64,000 bases of DNA from JANNSX01 sp963741525 (GTDB taxonomy: Bacteria > Pseudomonadota > Alphaproteobacteria > Rhizobiales > Hyphomicrobiaceae): positions 186,001 through 250,000 of the forward strand of contig CAVUIW010000022.1 of the NCBI GenBank assembly GCA_963741525.1, in the 5' to 3' direction. The notes under the pieces are model-generated. The model worked only from the letters and a program-made list of their open reading frames with translations, did no database searches and was not told the DNA's origin. The translations under genes were made by a program, and so were the position numbers. Positions 1-9,446 of the stretch are shown piece by piece. Within the stretch, counting starts at the first letter, position 1; each line of letters opens with the position of its first letter.

Positions 1-201
1 CCTCGGCCTGGGCGGCGGATTTCAATCGGCTCATTTTGGGCGACCTGTGCTCAAGTGCTTCCGGAAAAGCTTGTCCCGGCGGAGGCCGGGATGCGAAGCG
101 GTTATCCGAGAAGAAGCACGACAAACCTAGACGGCGGGCGAATGCGCCGCCGGTCGCCTAGAGGCCCCGGGCCAACGGCTCTTGTCAATGCTGGCCGGTG
201 T

Positions 202-510
202 TCAGTCGCCGGTGCAGGCAAAGCGCACCGTCACGAGGAAGGCGCCGACGCCGTCGTCGCCGATTCCGGCCTGGCTCTCGCTGACCTCGCCGCCGACGCA
301 GTTGGCTTTCTTCTGCCAGCCGGAGGCGAGTTTCTCGGCTTCCTCGACCGACTGGACCGACTTGTTCCTGAGGCAGGTAACGCGGCTTCCAGACGCTTCG
401 ACAAGTTTGAAGCCGGAGCCGCATTGTGGGCCCGACTGGGCCCCAGCTGGCAGTGACGGGCCGAATACAATGGCCGATGCCACTGCCCCTACGAGCAGTC
501 CGGTTCGCAT
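202..510 (-). CDS. Small secreted protein of unknown function
   Basis: I do not recognise a family. The 102-residue product begins with a clear Sec signal peptide (hydrophobic stretch from about residue 5 to 23, with a cleavage-like PAGAQ/S) and continues as a short mature domain with four cysteines (near CGSGF, VTCLR, ANCVGG and FACTGD), which fits a disulfide-stabilised periplasmic protein. It is read on the minus strand, divergent from the EEP-family gene that starts 74 bases away, so the two probably have back-to-back promoters. A long plus-strand reading covers the same DNA but it is only the upstream extension of the EEP gene and lacks protein-like composition. The function is unknown. 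Confidence 0.6.
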   Translation of the reverse strand: MRTGLLVGAVASAIVFGPSLPAGAQSGPQCGSGFKLVEASGSRVTCLRNKSVQSVEEAEKLASGWQKKANCVGGEVSESQAGIGDDGVGAFLVTVRFACTGD

Positions 511-583
511 CGATCAATTCCCCCAAATCAATCAGCCGCTTGTCAGCGTGCCCGCGAATTGCGGCAAGTTCGTGGGCGGAGCG

Positions 584-1588
584 ATGGATCGATTCGATTC
601 GGTGTGCCAGAAGAAGCGAGCGCGCGGGGAGGCGAGATTGGTATCGAAATATTCGTTTGGTTTGGTGGCGGCAGCCGTCGTGCTGATTGGGTCGCTCGGG
701 GTTGCTGCGCTCTGGCTACTCGGCTCGATGTCGACGTATGCGGATGCGTTCTCGCACCTCTTCGGACATGCCATCGGGGGGATCGCCGGATCGATCGCGG
801 CGCTCGTCTGGCGGCGACGTGCGCTGCTCGTTTTGCTGGCCGGCATCGCGGCGACGCTCGGGCTGCATGCGGGCCTTGCGTGGAATGGAACGAGTGAGAC
901 AAGTGCGCCGCGCGGACCCGGCGAGATCAAGCTCCTGAGTTTCAATACCTGGCATTCCCACGCGGATCTCGACGAGCTTCAGGCCTTCATCGAGCGCGAG
1001 GATGCCGACATTGTGCTCGTCTACGAGTTTGGGCCGAACAAGCTGGCGCTGCTTGAGCGGTTGAAGAAGAACTACCCCTATGCCGGTGGTTGCGCGGAGA
1101 CCTGGCACTGTTCTGTCGAGATCATTTCGAAGCGTCCGTTCACGACTGTCGAAGCCGGCCGGCGTGAGCAGCTCGATGGACCACCGCGGGTGGTTGCCAC
1201 CTATGGGCAGGGCGCCGCCCCGCTCACCATCATCGGCGCCCATATGATGCGCCCGATCGACGGGCCGAACGGACATCTGAAGGAAATGCGCCGTGTCGCC
1301 GGCATCGCGAAGGTCGCGCCGGGGCCGGTCATCGTCGCCGGCGATTTCAACGCCACGTCGTGGTCGCACTCGTTCGGCGTGTTCCGCGCGGAGTTGGGGC
1401 TCGTCCACATGGGCCGCTTCCTGCCGAGTTGGCCGGCGGAAGTCAAAGGCTTGCCGCAGCTCGCCATCGATCATCTCTGGGTGTCGAAGGATCTGACGAT
1501 CACCGATGTGCATCTGGGGCCCAATACCGGCTCCGACCACCGTCCGCTGGTGGCCAACATCCGTCTGCCCGATGGTTTCACCTGGTAG
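584..1588 (+). CDS. Endonuclease/exonuclease/phosphatase (EEP) family membrane protein
   Basis: The C-terminal two thirds is an EEP-fold phosphoesterase: a LLSFNTWH opening strand, VAGDFNAT in the middle and GSDHRPLVANI at the end are the metal- and phosphate-binding motifs of this superfamily. The N-terminal ~110 residues hold two or three hydrophobic segments (SFGLVAAAVVLIGSLGVAALW and a later LLVLLAGIAATLG), so the catalytic domain is membrane-anchored, probably facing the periplasm. I chose the ATG at 584 because the open frame runs upstream to 182 only through sequence antisense to the divergent secreted gene. EEP members cleave nucleic acids, phospholipids or phosphoinositides; the substrate here cannot be told from sequence. 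Confidence 0.75.
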   Translation: MDRFDSVCQKKRARGEARLVSKYSFGLVAAAVVLIGSLGVAALWLLGSMSTYADAFSHLFGHAIGGIAGSIAALVWRRRALLVLLAGIAATLGLHAGLAWNGTSETSAPRGPGEIKLLSFNTWHSHADLDELQAFIEREDADIVLVYEFGPNKLALLERLKKNYPYAGGCAETWHCSVEIISKRPFTTVEAGRREQLDGPPRVVATYGQGAAPLTIIGAHMMRPIDGPNGHLKEMRRVAGIAKVAPGPVIVAGDFNATSWSHSFGVFRAELGLVHMGRFLPSWPAEVKGLPQLAIDHLWVSKDLTITDVHLGPNTGSDHRPLVANIRLPDGFTW

Positions 1589-1591
1589 CCG

Positions 1592-2599
1592 TCAGCTGCC
1601 TGCGTGGCCCGGCGCGACATTTCGCATGCGCCAACCCAGGATCGCCTGCCGGAGCCGCTCCGCGTTCCGGTCGATGGTGACGTAGAAGGCGACAGCGACC
1701 AGCGCGACGGCCGTCAGCGCGACGAGTTTCAAGGGCACGCCTTGCAACGCCGTCGCGTTCTTGATGCACCAAATCACCGGCCAGTGCGTGATGTAGAGCG
1801 CATAGGAGAAGTTGCCGAGGTGCTGGTCGAGCCAGTCGCTCCGCTGCCGCACGTTGAAGGCGATGAAGGGGATCAGCAGCGCGACCCAGGCCATGCCAAA
1901 CCAGTCCTCGTGGAGGGCGTTGGGTGTGTCCTTCAGAAGATAGGCGTGCGTATCGGGCAGCAGCCAGACGATGAGGCCCGCAACGAGAAACGCGGCGATC
2001 GAGAGGAGGGCGATGCCGCGCGCCGGCCGCCATCTCGAATGCCAGATGAGGAGACCGGCGACAAACCCCGGCAAATAGGCGAGCACGGTCCAGATGCCAT
2101 GCGACAGGCCGAGCCACCAACCGAGCACGCTTAGCGGGAGCGTTGCGAGGAGTATCGGCCAGATCGCCGGGCGATCGGCGGCATCGAGCGCCTTAAGCAT
2201 CGACCAGATCAGCGGCACAATCAGGTAGAACTGCAACTCAATATCGAGCGACCAGGAGATGCCGAGCACGTCGTTCTCGGTCGTCGCAATACCGAGAATG
2301 CCGAGCGAGGCGAGCTGCCGGGCATCGAATTCCCCGAAGAACACTGCCTTGACGAGAAGGAAGCCGAGATACGCAGCGAGGAATGGCAGCCAGATGCGCA
2401 GCCAGCGCGACAAGAAGTAAACTCCGGCACCTCCGGCCACCGAATACTTCTCGTCATACATGCGCATGACCCAGAAGCCGCTCAGGGCGAAGAAGGCGAA
2501 GACGGCGGGCCGGCCGATCTCGAAATTGGAGAGGTGGCTCAACACCACGGCGCTCGCCAGTGCGACGCGAAAGAAGCCCGGCTGCAGAATGCGCATCAT
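1592..2599 (-). CDS. Membrane acyltransferase, acyltransferase-3 (OafA/YrhL-like) family
   Basis: A polytopic protein of about 335 residues with the layout of the acyltransferase-3 family, which O-acylates cell-surface carbohydrates from the inner membrane. Near the N-terminus VVLSHLSNFEIG supplies the usual early His, and FALSGFWVMRMY matches the family's FxxSGF motif. About ten hydrophobic helices follow. I prefer the tandem ATGs at 2599/2596 over an upstream GTG/ATG region to 2656, because residues before them are polar and unlike the family. It faces the adenylation/carrier/acyltransferase gene starting at 2667, which carries a similar membrane domain at its C-terminus, so the two may modify the same envelope polymer. 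Its stop nearly touches the end of the convergent EEP gene. Confidence 0.8.
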   Translation of the reverse strand: MMRILQPGFFRVALASAVVLSHLSNFEIGRPAVFAFFALSGFWVMRMYDEKYSVAGGAGVYFLSRWLRIWLPFLAAYLGFLLVKAVFFGEFDARQLASLGILGIATTENDVLGISWSLDIELQFYLIVPLIWSMLKALDAADRPAIWPILLATLPLSVLGWWLGLSHGIWTVLAYLPGFVAGLLIWHSRWRPARGIALLSIAAFLVAGLIVWLLPDTHAYLLKDTPNALHEDWFGMAWVALLIPFIAFNVRQRSDWLDQHLGNFSYALYITHWPVIWCIKNATALQGVPLKLVALTAVALVAVAFYVTIDRNAERLRQAILGWRMRNVAPGHAGS

Positions 2600-2666
2600 C
2601 GCCCGACTTTCAGCGTGGTAAACTGCGAATCTCACGTGATTCGGCTGAGGCGGCAAGGACCGCGAT

Positions 2667-5209
2667 ATGACCTTCTGGCGAGATCTCGAAGCGTTCGGTG
2701 ACCGGCCGGCGCTCCTCGTCGAGGACGGGGTCTAAGACGAGCTATCGGGCATTGGCAGGCTTGGCCGATCGGGCTACCGGGGACGCGCGTTCCCTGTTCG
2801 CGACATCGATGACGCGGCCGCTCGTCCTCATCGAGACGGCGAACGAGGTGGCACCCATCGCCGCCTATCTGGGTGCGCTCCGGGCCGGCTGGCCGGTCAT
2901 CCTCAGCGCCGAGGGGGCGACGGCGAGCGATCCCCGAATCCTGGAAACTTATCGGCCGAACCTGGTCTTCACTCGGAGCGATCAGGGCTGGCGCTTTTCG
3001 GCGGCGAGCGCCGCGCCCGTCGAGATGCACGCCGATCTGACGCTCATGCTCTCGACCTCCGGTACCACGGGCGCGCCGAAACTCGTCCGGCTCTCGCAAT
3101 CGAATTTGACATCCAATGCCGTCTCGATCGCGGCTTACCTCGAGATCGGCCCCGACGAGCGGGCGATCACCGACGTTGCCGTTTCACTATTCCTACGGCC
3201 TTTCGGTGCTGCACACGCATCTGGCGCAGGGCGCGAGCCTCGTACTGACGGACCGCTCGATCGTCGAGGAGGCTTTCTGGGAGGCATTTTCGCGCAACGG
3301 TGCGACCTCCATGGCGCTCGTGCCCTTCCAGTTCGATCTTCTCGACCAGGGCGCCTTCGAGCGGCGCGCCGTGCCGACGCTCAAAACCATCACGCAAGCC
3401 GGCGGGAAGCTGGCCGAAGCCTCGGTCCGTCGCTACGCGGCGCTGGGGCGCCGGAGCGGCTGGCGGTTGTTCGTCATGTACGGGCAGACCGAGGCGTCGC
3501 CACGTATGGCCTATGTGCCGCCTGAAGACCTCGAGGCCAATCCGTCCGCGATCGGACGCGCGGTGCCAGGGGGACGGTTCGAGGTCATCGGCACGGATGG
3601 CCGGCCGATCAACGAGGCCGGCGTCGCCGGTGAGCTCGTCTATCACGGCCCCAACGTGATGATGGGCTACGCGACGTCACGGGCTGACTTGGCGAAGCCC
3701 GCCGGCCCTCCCGTGCTCCACACCGGCGATATCGCCGAGCGATTGGCGAGCGGCTATCTCCGCATCACCGGCCGTCTCAGCCGCTTCGTGAAGATGTTCG
3801 GCTTCAGGATCGGACTCGATGAGATCGAGCAGCGGCTGCGGGGCGAGGGGCTGCAAGCCTATGTCACCGGGACCGACCGCCGGATTACCGTGTTCGTACA
3901 TGGTACGGATGATCTCGCGGGGGTGCGCCGGAGGCTTGTCGCGGCCTATGGGCTGACCGATGCGGTGCTTGCGGTTGAGGCGTTCGACGACGTGCCGTTG
4001 ATGGCGTCCGGTAAGGTCGACTACCGGGCGTTGGCCGAGCGCGCATCCCGCAACGCGGCGCCAATCAGCGCCGGAGGCTTTTCGCTCGCCGATGTCTTCT
4101 CGGCAGCACTGCGCGGCCGCGAGATCGATCCCGCCAGGAGCTTCGTCGAGCTGGGCGGCGACAGTCTCGCCTACCTCGAGGTGCAACTCGCCTTGACCAG
4201 CCGTCTCGGTGAGGCTCCTGCCGGTTGGGAAACGATGCCTGTCGCGACACTCGAAGCGCTGACGCCCGTACTCAGGCCGGCGACACAACCCGTCAGCGTG
4301 GACCTCATCTGCCGGGACCTCGCGCTCCTCGCCGTCATCGCCCTTCACGCGATCGCTCTACCGATCGCCGGTGGCGTTCATGTGCTCGTCATGCTTGCGG
4401 GCTATTCGCTGGCGCGTTTCCAGAAACCCAATCTGCTCTCGGGCGCCATCGGTGGCATGCTCGTCACCATGCTGCTGCCGATTGTCGCCTGCTACTACGC
4501 CATTCTCGCAGGTGTGCATCTGGCGATCGCGCCAGTCGATCCCGAGTGGTTCGCGCTGCTCGGCAATTTCGATAGAGACATCAACCCACAGGGCCTGACG
4601 CCCTATTGGTTCGTCTGTCTCTATGTGCAGGCGTTGATCCTCATCGCGCTGCCGTTCTCTCTCCCTGCGCCTCGGCGTTGGGTTGGGGCTGCGCCGCTTG
4701 CGGCGGCTCTCTGGGCAATCGCCGGACTGGCGGTTGCGGCTTTACTCCTCGGCGTCTCGCAGGCGTTCGGTCCGGTCAGCGTCCGGCATCCGTTCATGGC
4801 GCTGCAACTCATGGCGGCGGGCTGGTGCCTCTATCATGCCCAGAGCACCCTCGAGCGGTTTTTGGCTCTGGCTGTTGCCACCGCCGTTGCCCTCGCCTTT
4901 CTCTCCGCCGGTTCGACGGCGCCGGTACTGGTGACCCTGGCTGCCGCCGCGATCCTCTGGTTGCCGCCGGTCAGACTACCCTCTTCAGTTGCGCGTGCGG
5001 CAGTCTATTTCGGCAAGCAGTCGATGTTCGTCTACCTGGCCCACGTCGTGGTAATCGCTGTGCTGGCAAAGCTCGGCCTGGCGCAAGATGCGCTGCGCTT
5101 GCTCGCGACGATCTTGCTCTCACTCGCCGCAGCCGAGGTGATGGCGCGCGGGATGCGGCTCATCCTGCATCCATTGCAGGACCGGCGCGCCCGGGCTCAG
5201 GAAACCTGA
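2667..5209 (+). pseudogene. Adenylation-carrier-membrane acyltransferase fusion, broken by two +1 shifts
   Basis: The restored protein of about 846 residues reads as an AMP-forming acyl/aminoacyl-adenylating domain (STSGTTGAPKLVRL P-loop, MYGQTEASPRM, HTGDIAERL, and LMASGKVDYRAL with the catalytic Lys), then a phosphopantetheine carrier domain (ELGGDSLAYLEV, Ser attachment site), then a polytopic domain of about ten helices resembling acyltransferase-3 proteins. It could activate, carry and transfer an acyl group at the inner membrane in one chain, as DltA/C/B do in three. The ATG at 2667 opens MTFWRDLEAFGDRPALLVEDGV and meets TAA at 2733. Dropping one G of the GGGG run at 2727-2730 restores SYRALAGLADRA. 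A second extra base near 3172 separates DERAIT from LPFHYSYGLSVLH. All motifs are conserved, so this is either a recent inactivation or sequence error. The 3' end overlaps the convergent nucleotidase gene by 13 bases. Confidence 0.8.
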
Positions 5210-5913
5210 TCGCGAACCTTTGGAGCGAGGCCCCCGAGGAAAGCCGCCAGATCCGCCGTCTCGTGATGGATGTGGTCGGGAAGCACCGACCAGGACTGGG
5301 CCTCGATCAGATTCGGGTGATCGGCGAGGTGGGTTCGGATCAGCACGGTCGTCATGCCGAGCCGGTGAGCCGTCTCGAGATTCTGCGGCAGATCCTCGAA
5401 CATCGCGGCCTGCGTGCCATCGACGCCATAGCGCTTCAGAAACAGATGGTAGGCCGCAGCGGTCGGCTTCGGGATGAACTCGGAATCGACGATGTCGAAC
5501 ACGCCCGAGAACAGTTGCGTGATGCCGAGCCGGTCGGTGACGCGTTCGGCGTGCCGCTGCGAACCATTCGTGAAGATGAGCTTCTCGCCAGGGAGCGCTG
5601 CAATCGCATCCGCCAGCTCAGGCGAGGGCGCGACCGGCGTATAGTCGATGTCGTGCACGTATTCGAGGAAGGGGCCGGGGTCCAGGCCGTGGTGGAGCAT
5701 CATGCCTGCGAGCGTCGTGCCGTGCTCGTGGTAGTATCGCTTCTGGACGACCTTCGCCTCCGCGACCGAGAGCTTGAGAAAATCGGCGACGAAGCGGCTC
5801 ATTCGATCACTTACCTGCGAAAACAGATCGCAGTGCGAGGGATAGAGCGTGTTGTCGAGGTCGAAGATCCAGGTCCGGACCCCGTCGAACCCCCGTCGAG
5901 CGGTGTCAGCCAT
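5197..5913 (-). CDS. Pyrimidine 5'-nucleotidase (HAD superfamily)
   Basis: This 238-residue HAD phosphatase carries all four motifs: FDLDNTLYP (nucleophile Asp and acid Asp), FTNGSQRHA (Thr/Ser of motif II), KPTAAAY (Lys of motif III) and MFEDLPQN (metal-binding acidic pair). The DLDNTLYP signature with an alpha-helical cap (residues ~30-90) is typical of the SDT1-like pyrimidine 5'-nucleotidase group, which dephosphorylates UMP, CMP or related nucleotides in the cytoplasm. Its start overlaps the end of argB by 8 bases, so the pair is probably co-transcribed and translationally coupled; this argB-nucleotidase order is familiar in alphaproteobacteria. Confidence 0.85.
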   Translation of the reverse strand: MADTARRGFDGVRTWIFDLDNTLYPSHCDLFSQVSDRMSRFVADFLKLSVAEAKVVQKRYYHEHGTTLAGMMLHHGLDPGPFLEYVHDIDYTPVAPSPELADAIAALPGEKLIFTNGSQRHAERVTDRLGITQLFSGVFDIVDSEFIPKPTAAAYHLFLKRYGVDGTQAAMFEDLPQNLETAHRLGMTTVLIRTHLADHPNLIEAQSWSVLPDHIHHETADLAAFLGGLAPKVRDQVS

Positions 5914-6853
5914 ACTTGGCCTTTTTGGATTTCTTACGCGGCGTCTCGCGGAACATGGTGCCGATGCCGTGCTCGGTGAAGAGCTCGAGCAGTACCGAAT
6001 GGGAGACGCGCCCGTCGAGGATCGTCACGGCTTCAACACCCTGCTCGACGACGTCGATGCAGCCCTCGACCTTGGGGATCATGCCGCCGGTTATGATGCC
6101 GTCCTTCATGAGCTTGCGCGCTTCAGCTACCGTCAGCTCCTCGATGAGCTTCTTGTTGCCGTCGAGGACGCCGGCGACATCGGTGAGGAGAAGGAGGCGG
6201 GTCGCCTTCATGCGGACGGCGATGGCCGAGGCGAAGGTGTCGGCATTGACGTTCAAGGTCTCGCCCTCGGCCGAGAGCGCAATCGGCGCCACCACCGGAA
6301 TGAGATCGGAACGGTCCATCACCTCGAGGATCTCCGGGTTCACCTCAACCGGGTCGCCCACATAGCCGAGGTCGACGGCCTGCATGAGGTTCGACTGCGG
6401 GTCGGGCATGCGGTCAATCTTCTTGGCGATCATCAGATTGGCGTCCTTGCCGGAAATACCGACGGCCTTCCCGCCTTCCCGGTTCAGCGTCGCCACGATC
6501 TCCTTGTTGATCTTGCCTGCAAGCACCATCTCGACGATCTCGATCGTCGGTTTGTCGGTGACCCGAAGCCCGTGCACGAACTCGGACTTGATCTCCAGCC
6601 GCTTCAGCATGTCGCCGATCTGCGGGCCGCCGCCATGCACGACGATCGGGTTCACGCCGGATTGCTTCAGGAGCACGATGTCCTGGGCAAAGGCGCGGGC
6701 GAGCGCTGCATCCCCCATGGCATGGCCGCCGAACTTCACCACGACGGTCTTGTCGTCGTAGCGTTGCATGTACGGCAACGCCTCGGAGAGCAGCGAGGCC
6801 TGGAGCTGGGGTGGTATGGCCTGGCGGGCCGCCGTATCGTCGCGTTCGGACAT
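5906..6853 (-). CDS. argB: Acetylglutamate kinase
   Basis: ArgB phosphorylates N-acetylglutamate in the second step of arginine biosynthesis in the cytoplasm. The 315-residue product shows the amino-acid-kinase fold landmarks: VVVKFGGHAMGD (phosphate-binding Lys and Gly pair), PIVVHGGGPQIGDML (substrate loop), GKDANLMIAKK and the C-terminal GMIPKVEGCIDVVEQGV. An N-terminal helix (QLQASLLSEALPYMQRYDDK) as in arginine-inhibited hexameric ArgB proteins suggests feedback inhibition by arginine. I start at ATG 6853 (MSERDD), preceded by CAGGAACC; the extra 14 residues available upstream lack family character. It is followed by the pyrimidine nucleotidase gene with an 8-base overlap. Confidence 0.95.
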   Translation of the reverse strand: MSERDDTAARQAIPPQLQASLLSEALPYMQRYDDKTVVVKFGGHAMGDAALARAFAQDIVLLKQSGVNPIVVHGGGPQIGDMLKRLEIKSEFVHGLRVTDKPTIEIVEMVLAGKINKEIVATLNREGGKAVGISGKDANLMIAKKIDRMPDPQSNLMQAVDLGYVGDPVEVNPEILEVMDRSDLIPVVAPIALSAEGETLNVNADTFASAIAVRMKATRLLLLTDVAGVLDGNKKLIEELTVAEARKLMKDGIITGGMIPKVEGCIDVVEQGVEAVTILDGRVSHSVLLELFTEHGIGTMFRETPRKKSKKAKYG

Positions 6854-7137
6854 GAGGGTTCCTGGAAACAGAGCGCTTTCCGGCCAAGTAGGCACCGGTT
6901 GGCCGTGAGATAGTGCTCGAAGCCAACAATGTGCGTTGGCCGAGACTTATATCCAGTCGCCGGGGTGCCTCAAGGGCTGTAATATGTTCGAAACGGCGGC
7001 GCCGCCGCAAAAAATGCTCGACAGCCCCATAAAGAAGCCGCGAAACTAGTCTTGTGCTGGGCTGGCGAAAGCAGCGATTCGCGGGCCGGCGCGACCGCGC
7101 CCATCGGGACACTCGGGCGGGTTCGCAGGAGGGACAT

Positions 7138-8736
7138 ATGGGAGGGGCCGCATTGGCAACCTCATACGAGGGCTACGGCGAGGACGCGGGCGCCGATAAT
7201 TTTCGCGCCACGCTGAGGCGTGCCCAGGTTTATGCCGAGGAGCAGGGCCACCGCCTTGTGTCGCTCGAGCATCTGCTATTGGCGTTGACCGAAGACCCGG
7301 ATGCGCTCGCGGTCTTCGAAGCCTCCCGCATCAATGTCGACCGGCTCCGGGACGATGTCGCCGGTTATGTCAGCCGCATTCCCGATCGCGTGTCCGGCGA
7401 GGGCGTCGAGCCGTCGCTGTCACCAGATCTGTCGCGGGTCGTGGAAGCGGCACGCCAGGCCGCCCAGCAATCGCGCCGGCAGGTCGTCAGTGGCGCCATC
7501 GTGCTGGCCGCGCTGATCGGAGAGGGCCGCAGTCCGGCGTCCGAGTTTCTCAAGAGTCATGGCCTGACCTTCGAGGAGGCGATCCGGACGCTGCAGTCGA
7601 GAGGAACGGGGGCAACGGCTCGACCGGCCAGTCCTCAACCCGCGGTGCGTCCGGCACCCGCCACGGCGCCAAAGGTCGAGGATGCCGATGACGACATCCT
7701 CGCCTCCATTCGCTCCGAGATGAGCGAGCCGGCCGAGGAGCGTAGCTATGAGCGCGCCCGAACCCCCGCATTCGAGCCGAAGGCGCCGCCCGCCCCAGCC
7801 ACTCCGTCGCGTCGCGAGCCACCGCTCGGGCAATATCGTGAAGCAGACTCCCGCACCGATCCCGTGCTACCGTCGCAACGCGTCCAACCTATCCCGCAGC
7901 AGGGCGATGCGCGCACGAGCCGTCCGCCGCTTCAGCGCGCACCCATGCCCAATGGCGCTCCGCCGCCGGATCGGATGCGAGCGCCAGGTCCGATGGCCGG
8001 TGGCCCGCCGCCGGGTGCTCCGGGCTGGCGTCCGCCGGGACCGCCCCCTGCTCAAGGTGCGCAGCGGCCGATTGGGCCGCCGCCGATGGGCGGCCGGGGA
8101 CCGATGCCACCAGGCGCGCCCGGACTGCCGCCCGGCGCTCCGATGCCGCGGATGGCGCGGCAGCAAGGTCCGGGGCCGGCGAACGCGGCCCGTCCGCCTG
8201 TCGATGCCACCGTCACCGAGGGGTCACTGCTCGAGAATATCCCGCGCCGGATGCGCGTCGGAACGCCCGAGCAGGTCGAGGTCCGGATCGCACGCGGCGC
8301 TCTTGAGAGCCTCGGCGAGGGCATGCAAGGGCAGGTGAGCGGTCACAAGATCCACGTCGCCAAAGCGATGTCAGTGCGACTGCGCGCGCCCGAGGGCGGG
8401 TTCTATATCGAGGCGACCTCGCCCGAGACGCAGTGGGTCGAGAACACGCTCGGTATCATGAGCGATGATTTCGCGAGCTGGCGCTGGACGGTGACACCGC
8501 ATTATCGCGGCAAGGCGCGGTTGCAGCTTGTGGTTTCCGCCCGCTCGGTCGGCCAGGATGGGCTCGCCGCGGAGACGGCGTTGCCCGAGCAGGTCATCGA
8601 GGTGCGGGTGCGCACGAACTACGGGCGGATGGTGAGCCGGCTTCTGCTTTGGCTGGCCGCCATGTCTGCCGCCGGCGTGATTGGTGCCATGGGCGAGGCG
8701 GGCTTCAAGTTCTTCACGACGATTATCGGCGGGTGA
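7138..8736 (+). CDS. Clp-N domain protein with proline-rich linker and C-terminal membrane anchor
   Basis: The first ~150 residues contain two Clp-N repeats (FRATLRRAQVYAEEQGHRLV / SLEHLLLALTEDPDA, then LSRVVEAARQAAQQSRRQVV / SGAIVLAALIGEG), the adaptor- and substrate-binding module of ClpA/ClpC. No AAA+ ATPase follows. Instead there is a long Pro/Arg/Gly-rich linker (about 165-360), a predicted beta-rich domain (about 370-490, from PRRMRVGTPEQVEVRI to PEQVIEVRVRTNYG) and one hydrophobic helix near the C-terminus (LLLWLAAMSAAGVIGAMGEAG). ATG 7138 is chosen because AGGAGGGAC lies just before it. It may be a membrane-tethered sensor or adaptor; I know of no experimental function. It stands alone between the divergent argB and the convergent NTF2-like gene. 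Confidence 0.75.
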   Translation: MGGAALATSYEGYGEDAGADNFRATLRRAQVYAEEQGHRLVSLEHLLLALTEDPDALAVFEASRINVDRLRDDVAGYVSRIPDRVSGEGVEPSLSPDLSRVVEAARQAAQQSRRQVVSGAIVLAALIGEGRSPASEFLKSHGLTFEEAIRTLQSRGTGATARPASPQPAVRPAPATAPKVEDADDDILASIRSEMSEPAEERSYERARTPAFEPKAPPAPATPSRREPPLGQYREADSRTDPVLPSQRVQPIPQQGDARTSRPPLQRAPMPNGAPPPDRMRAPGPMAGGPPPGAPGWRPPGPPPAQGAQRPIGPPPMGGRGPMPPGAPGLPPGAPMPRMARQQGPGPANAARPPVDATVTEGSLLENIPRRMRVGTPEQVEVRIARGALESLGEGMQGQVSGHKIHVAKAMSVRLRAPEGGFYIEATSPETQWVENTLGIMSDDFASWRWTVTPHYRGKARLQLVVSARSVGQDGLAAETALPEQVIEVRVRTNYGRMVSRLLLWLAAMSAAGVIGAMGEAGFKFFTTIIGG

Positions 8737-8966
8737 GCTACCCATACCAAACCGCCGAACTCCTCATTCGAATCGACGCCCGTTTCGTCGCGCGGTCGAG
8801 CACGCTCCGAAGGGGCCACGGACTGTAGCTACGGGTTCGCGCGCTTACCCGTGGCAACAGTCCCCAGCCCTTTGAGGGCTTGGCCAGTCTTGCCGCTGTA
8901 GATGAACCGGGCTTCGATTCGGGTCGGGCATTTCGCAGTAGGGTATAGGTCAATACGACGGCTCCA

Positions 8967-9350
8967 CTAGAACATCGCGTTCGCGTGCGCCATCTCGTCC
9001 GGGATGCTTTGCAGCACATCCCAATGCTCGACGATCTTGCCGCTCTTATCAAAGCGGAAGATGTCGATGCCGGCCCACTCGCCTTCGCCGGGTAGCACCT
9101 GATGGCAATGCAGCACGACGAGGTCGCCCTCGGCGATGGCGCGCTTGAAAGTCACGCGCTTGCCCGGATAGTCGCGCTGCATGGCCTCGAAGTATGCGAT
9201 GAAGGCTTGCTTCCCGGATTCGACATCCGGGTTGTGCTGGATGTAGTCAGCCCCGACGTAGCGGGCCACCGCCTCGGCCGGCTTCGACTGGTTGAACATC
9301 AGGTCGTAGAAGGCCATCGCCGTTGCTTTGTTGTCATCGAGCCAGCTCAT
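8967..9350 (-). CDS. SnoaL-like / NTF2-like fold protein
   Basis: A 127-residue alpha+beta cone protein. The pattern AMAFYDLMFNQSKPAEAVARYV-GADYIQHNP, a GDLVVLHCHQ strand and IDIFRFDKSGKIVEHWDVLQ are typical of the SnoaL-like branch of the NTF2 superfamily (nuclear transport factor 2 family protein, predicted ester cyclase). Members bind small hydrophobic ligands or catalyse ring closures, but many are uncharacterised. It is cytoplasmic with no signal peptide, ends 230 bases from the convergent Clp-N gene, and is divergent from eno, with only 96 bases between the two starts. Confidence 0.8.
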   Translation of the reverse strand: MSWLDDNKATAMAFYDLMFNQSKPAEAVARYVGADYIQHNPDVESGKQAFIAYFEAMQRDYPGKRVTFKRAIAEGDLVVLHCHQVLPGEGEWAGIDIFRFDKSGKIVEHWDVLQSIPDEMAHANAMF

Positions 9351-9446
9351 GCGTCACTCCGCGTGTTGGTTCGTGGCTTTCCGCGCCGATAGGCATCGGA
9401 TATCAAGCGGCGAGCTTACCTCACCCCGGCTCTAAGGAGAATCCCC

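Noticed and set aside
1..201. A gene end running in from the left edge
   Set aside because: Open stretches in two frames exist but none has protein-like composition or motif long enough to support a call.
55..456. Plus-strand open frame of 133 codons at the left edge
   Set aside because: Composition is random, no ribosome-binding site, and it lies antisense to the secreted protein gene with a clear signal peptide.
716..1540. Long minus-strand open frame opposite the EEP gene
   Set aside because: His/Arg/Asp-rich antisense of a gene with intact catalytic motifs; typical of GC-rich DNA.
4606..5979. 457-codon plus-strand open frame
   Set aside because: It crosses two recognised genes in the wrong frame or strand and has no protein-like segment.
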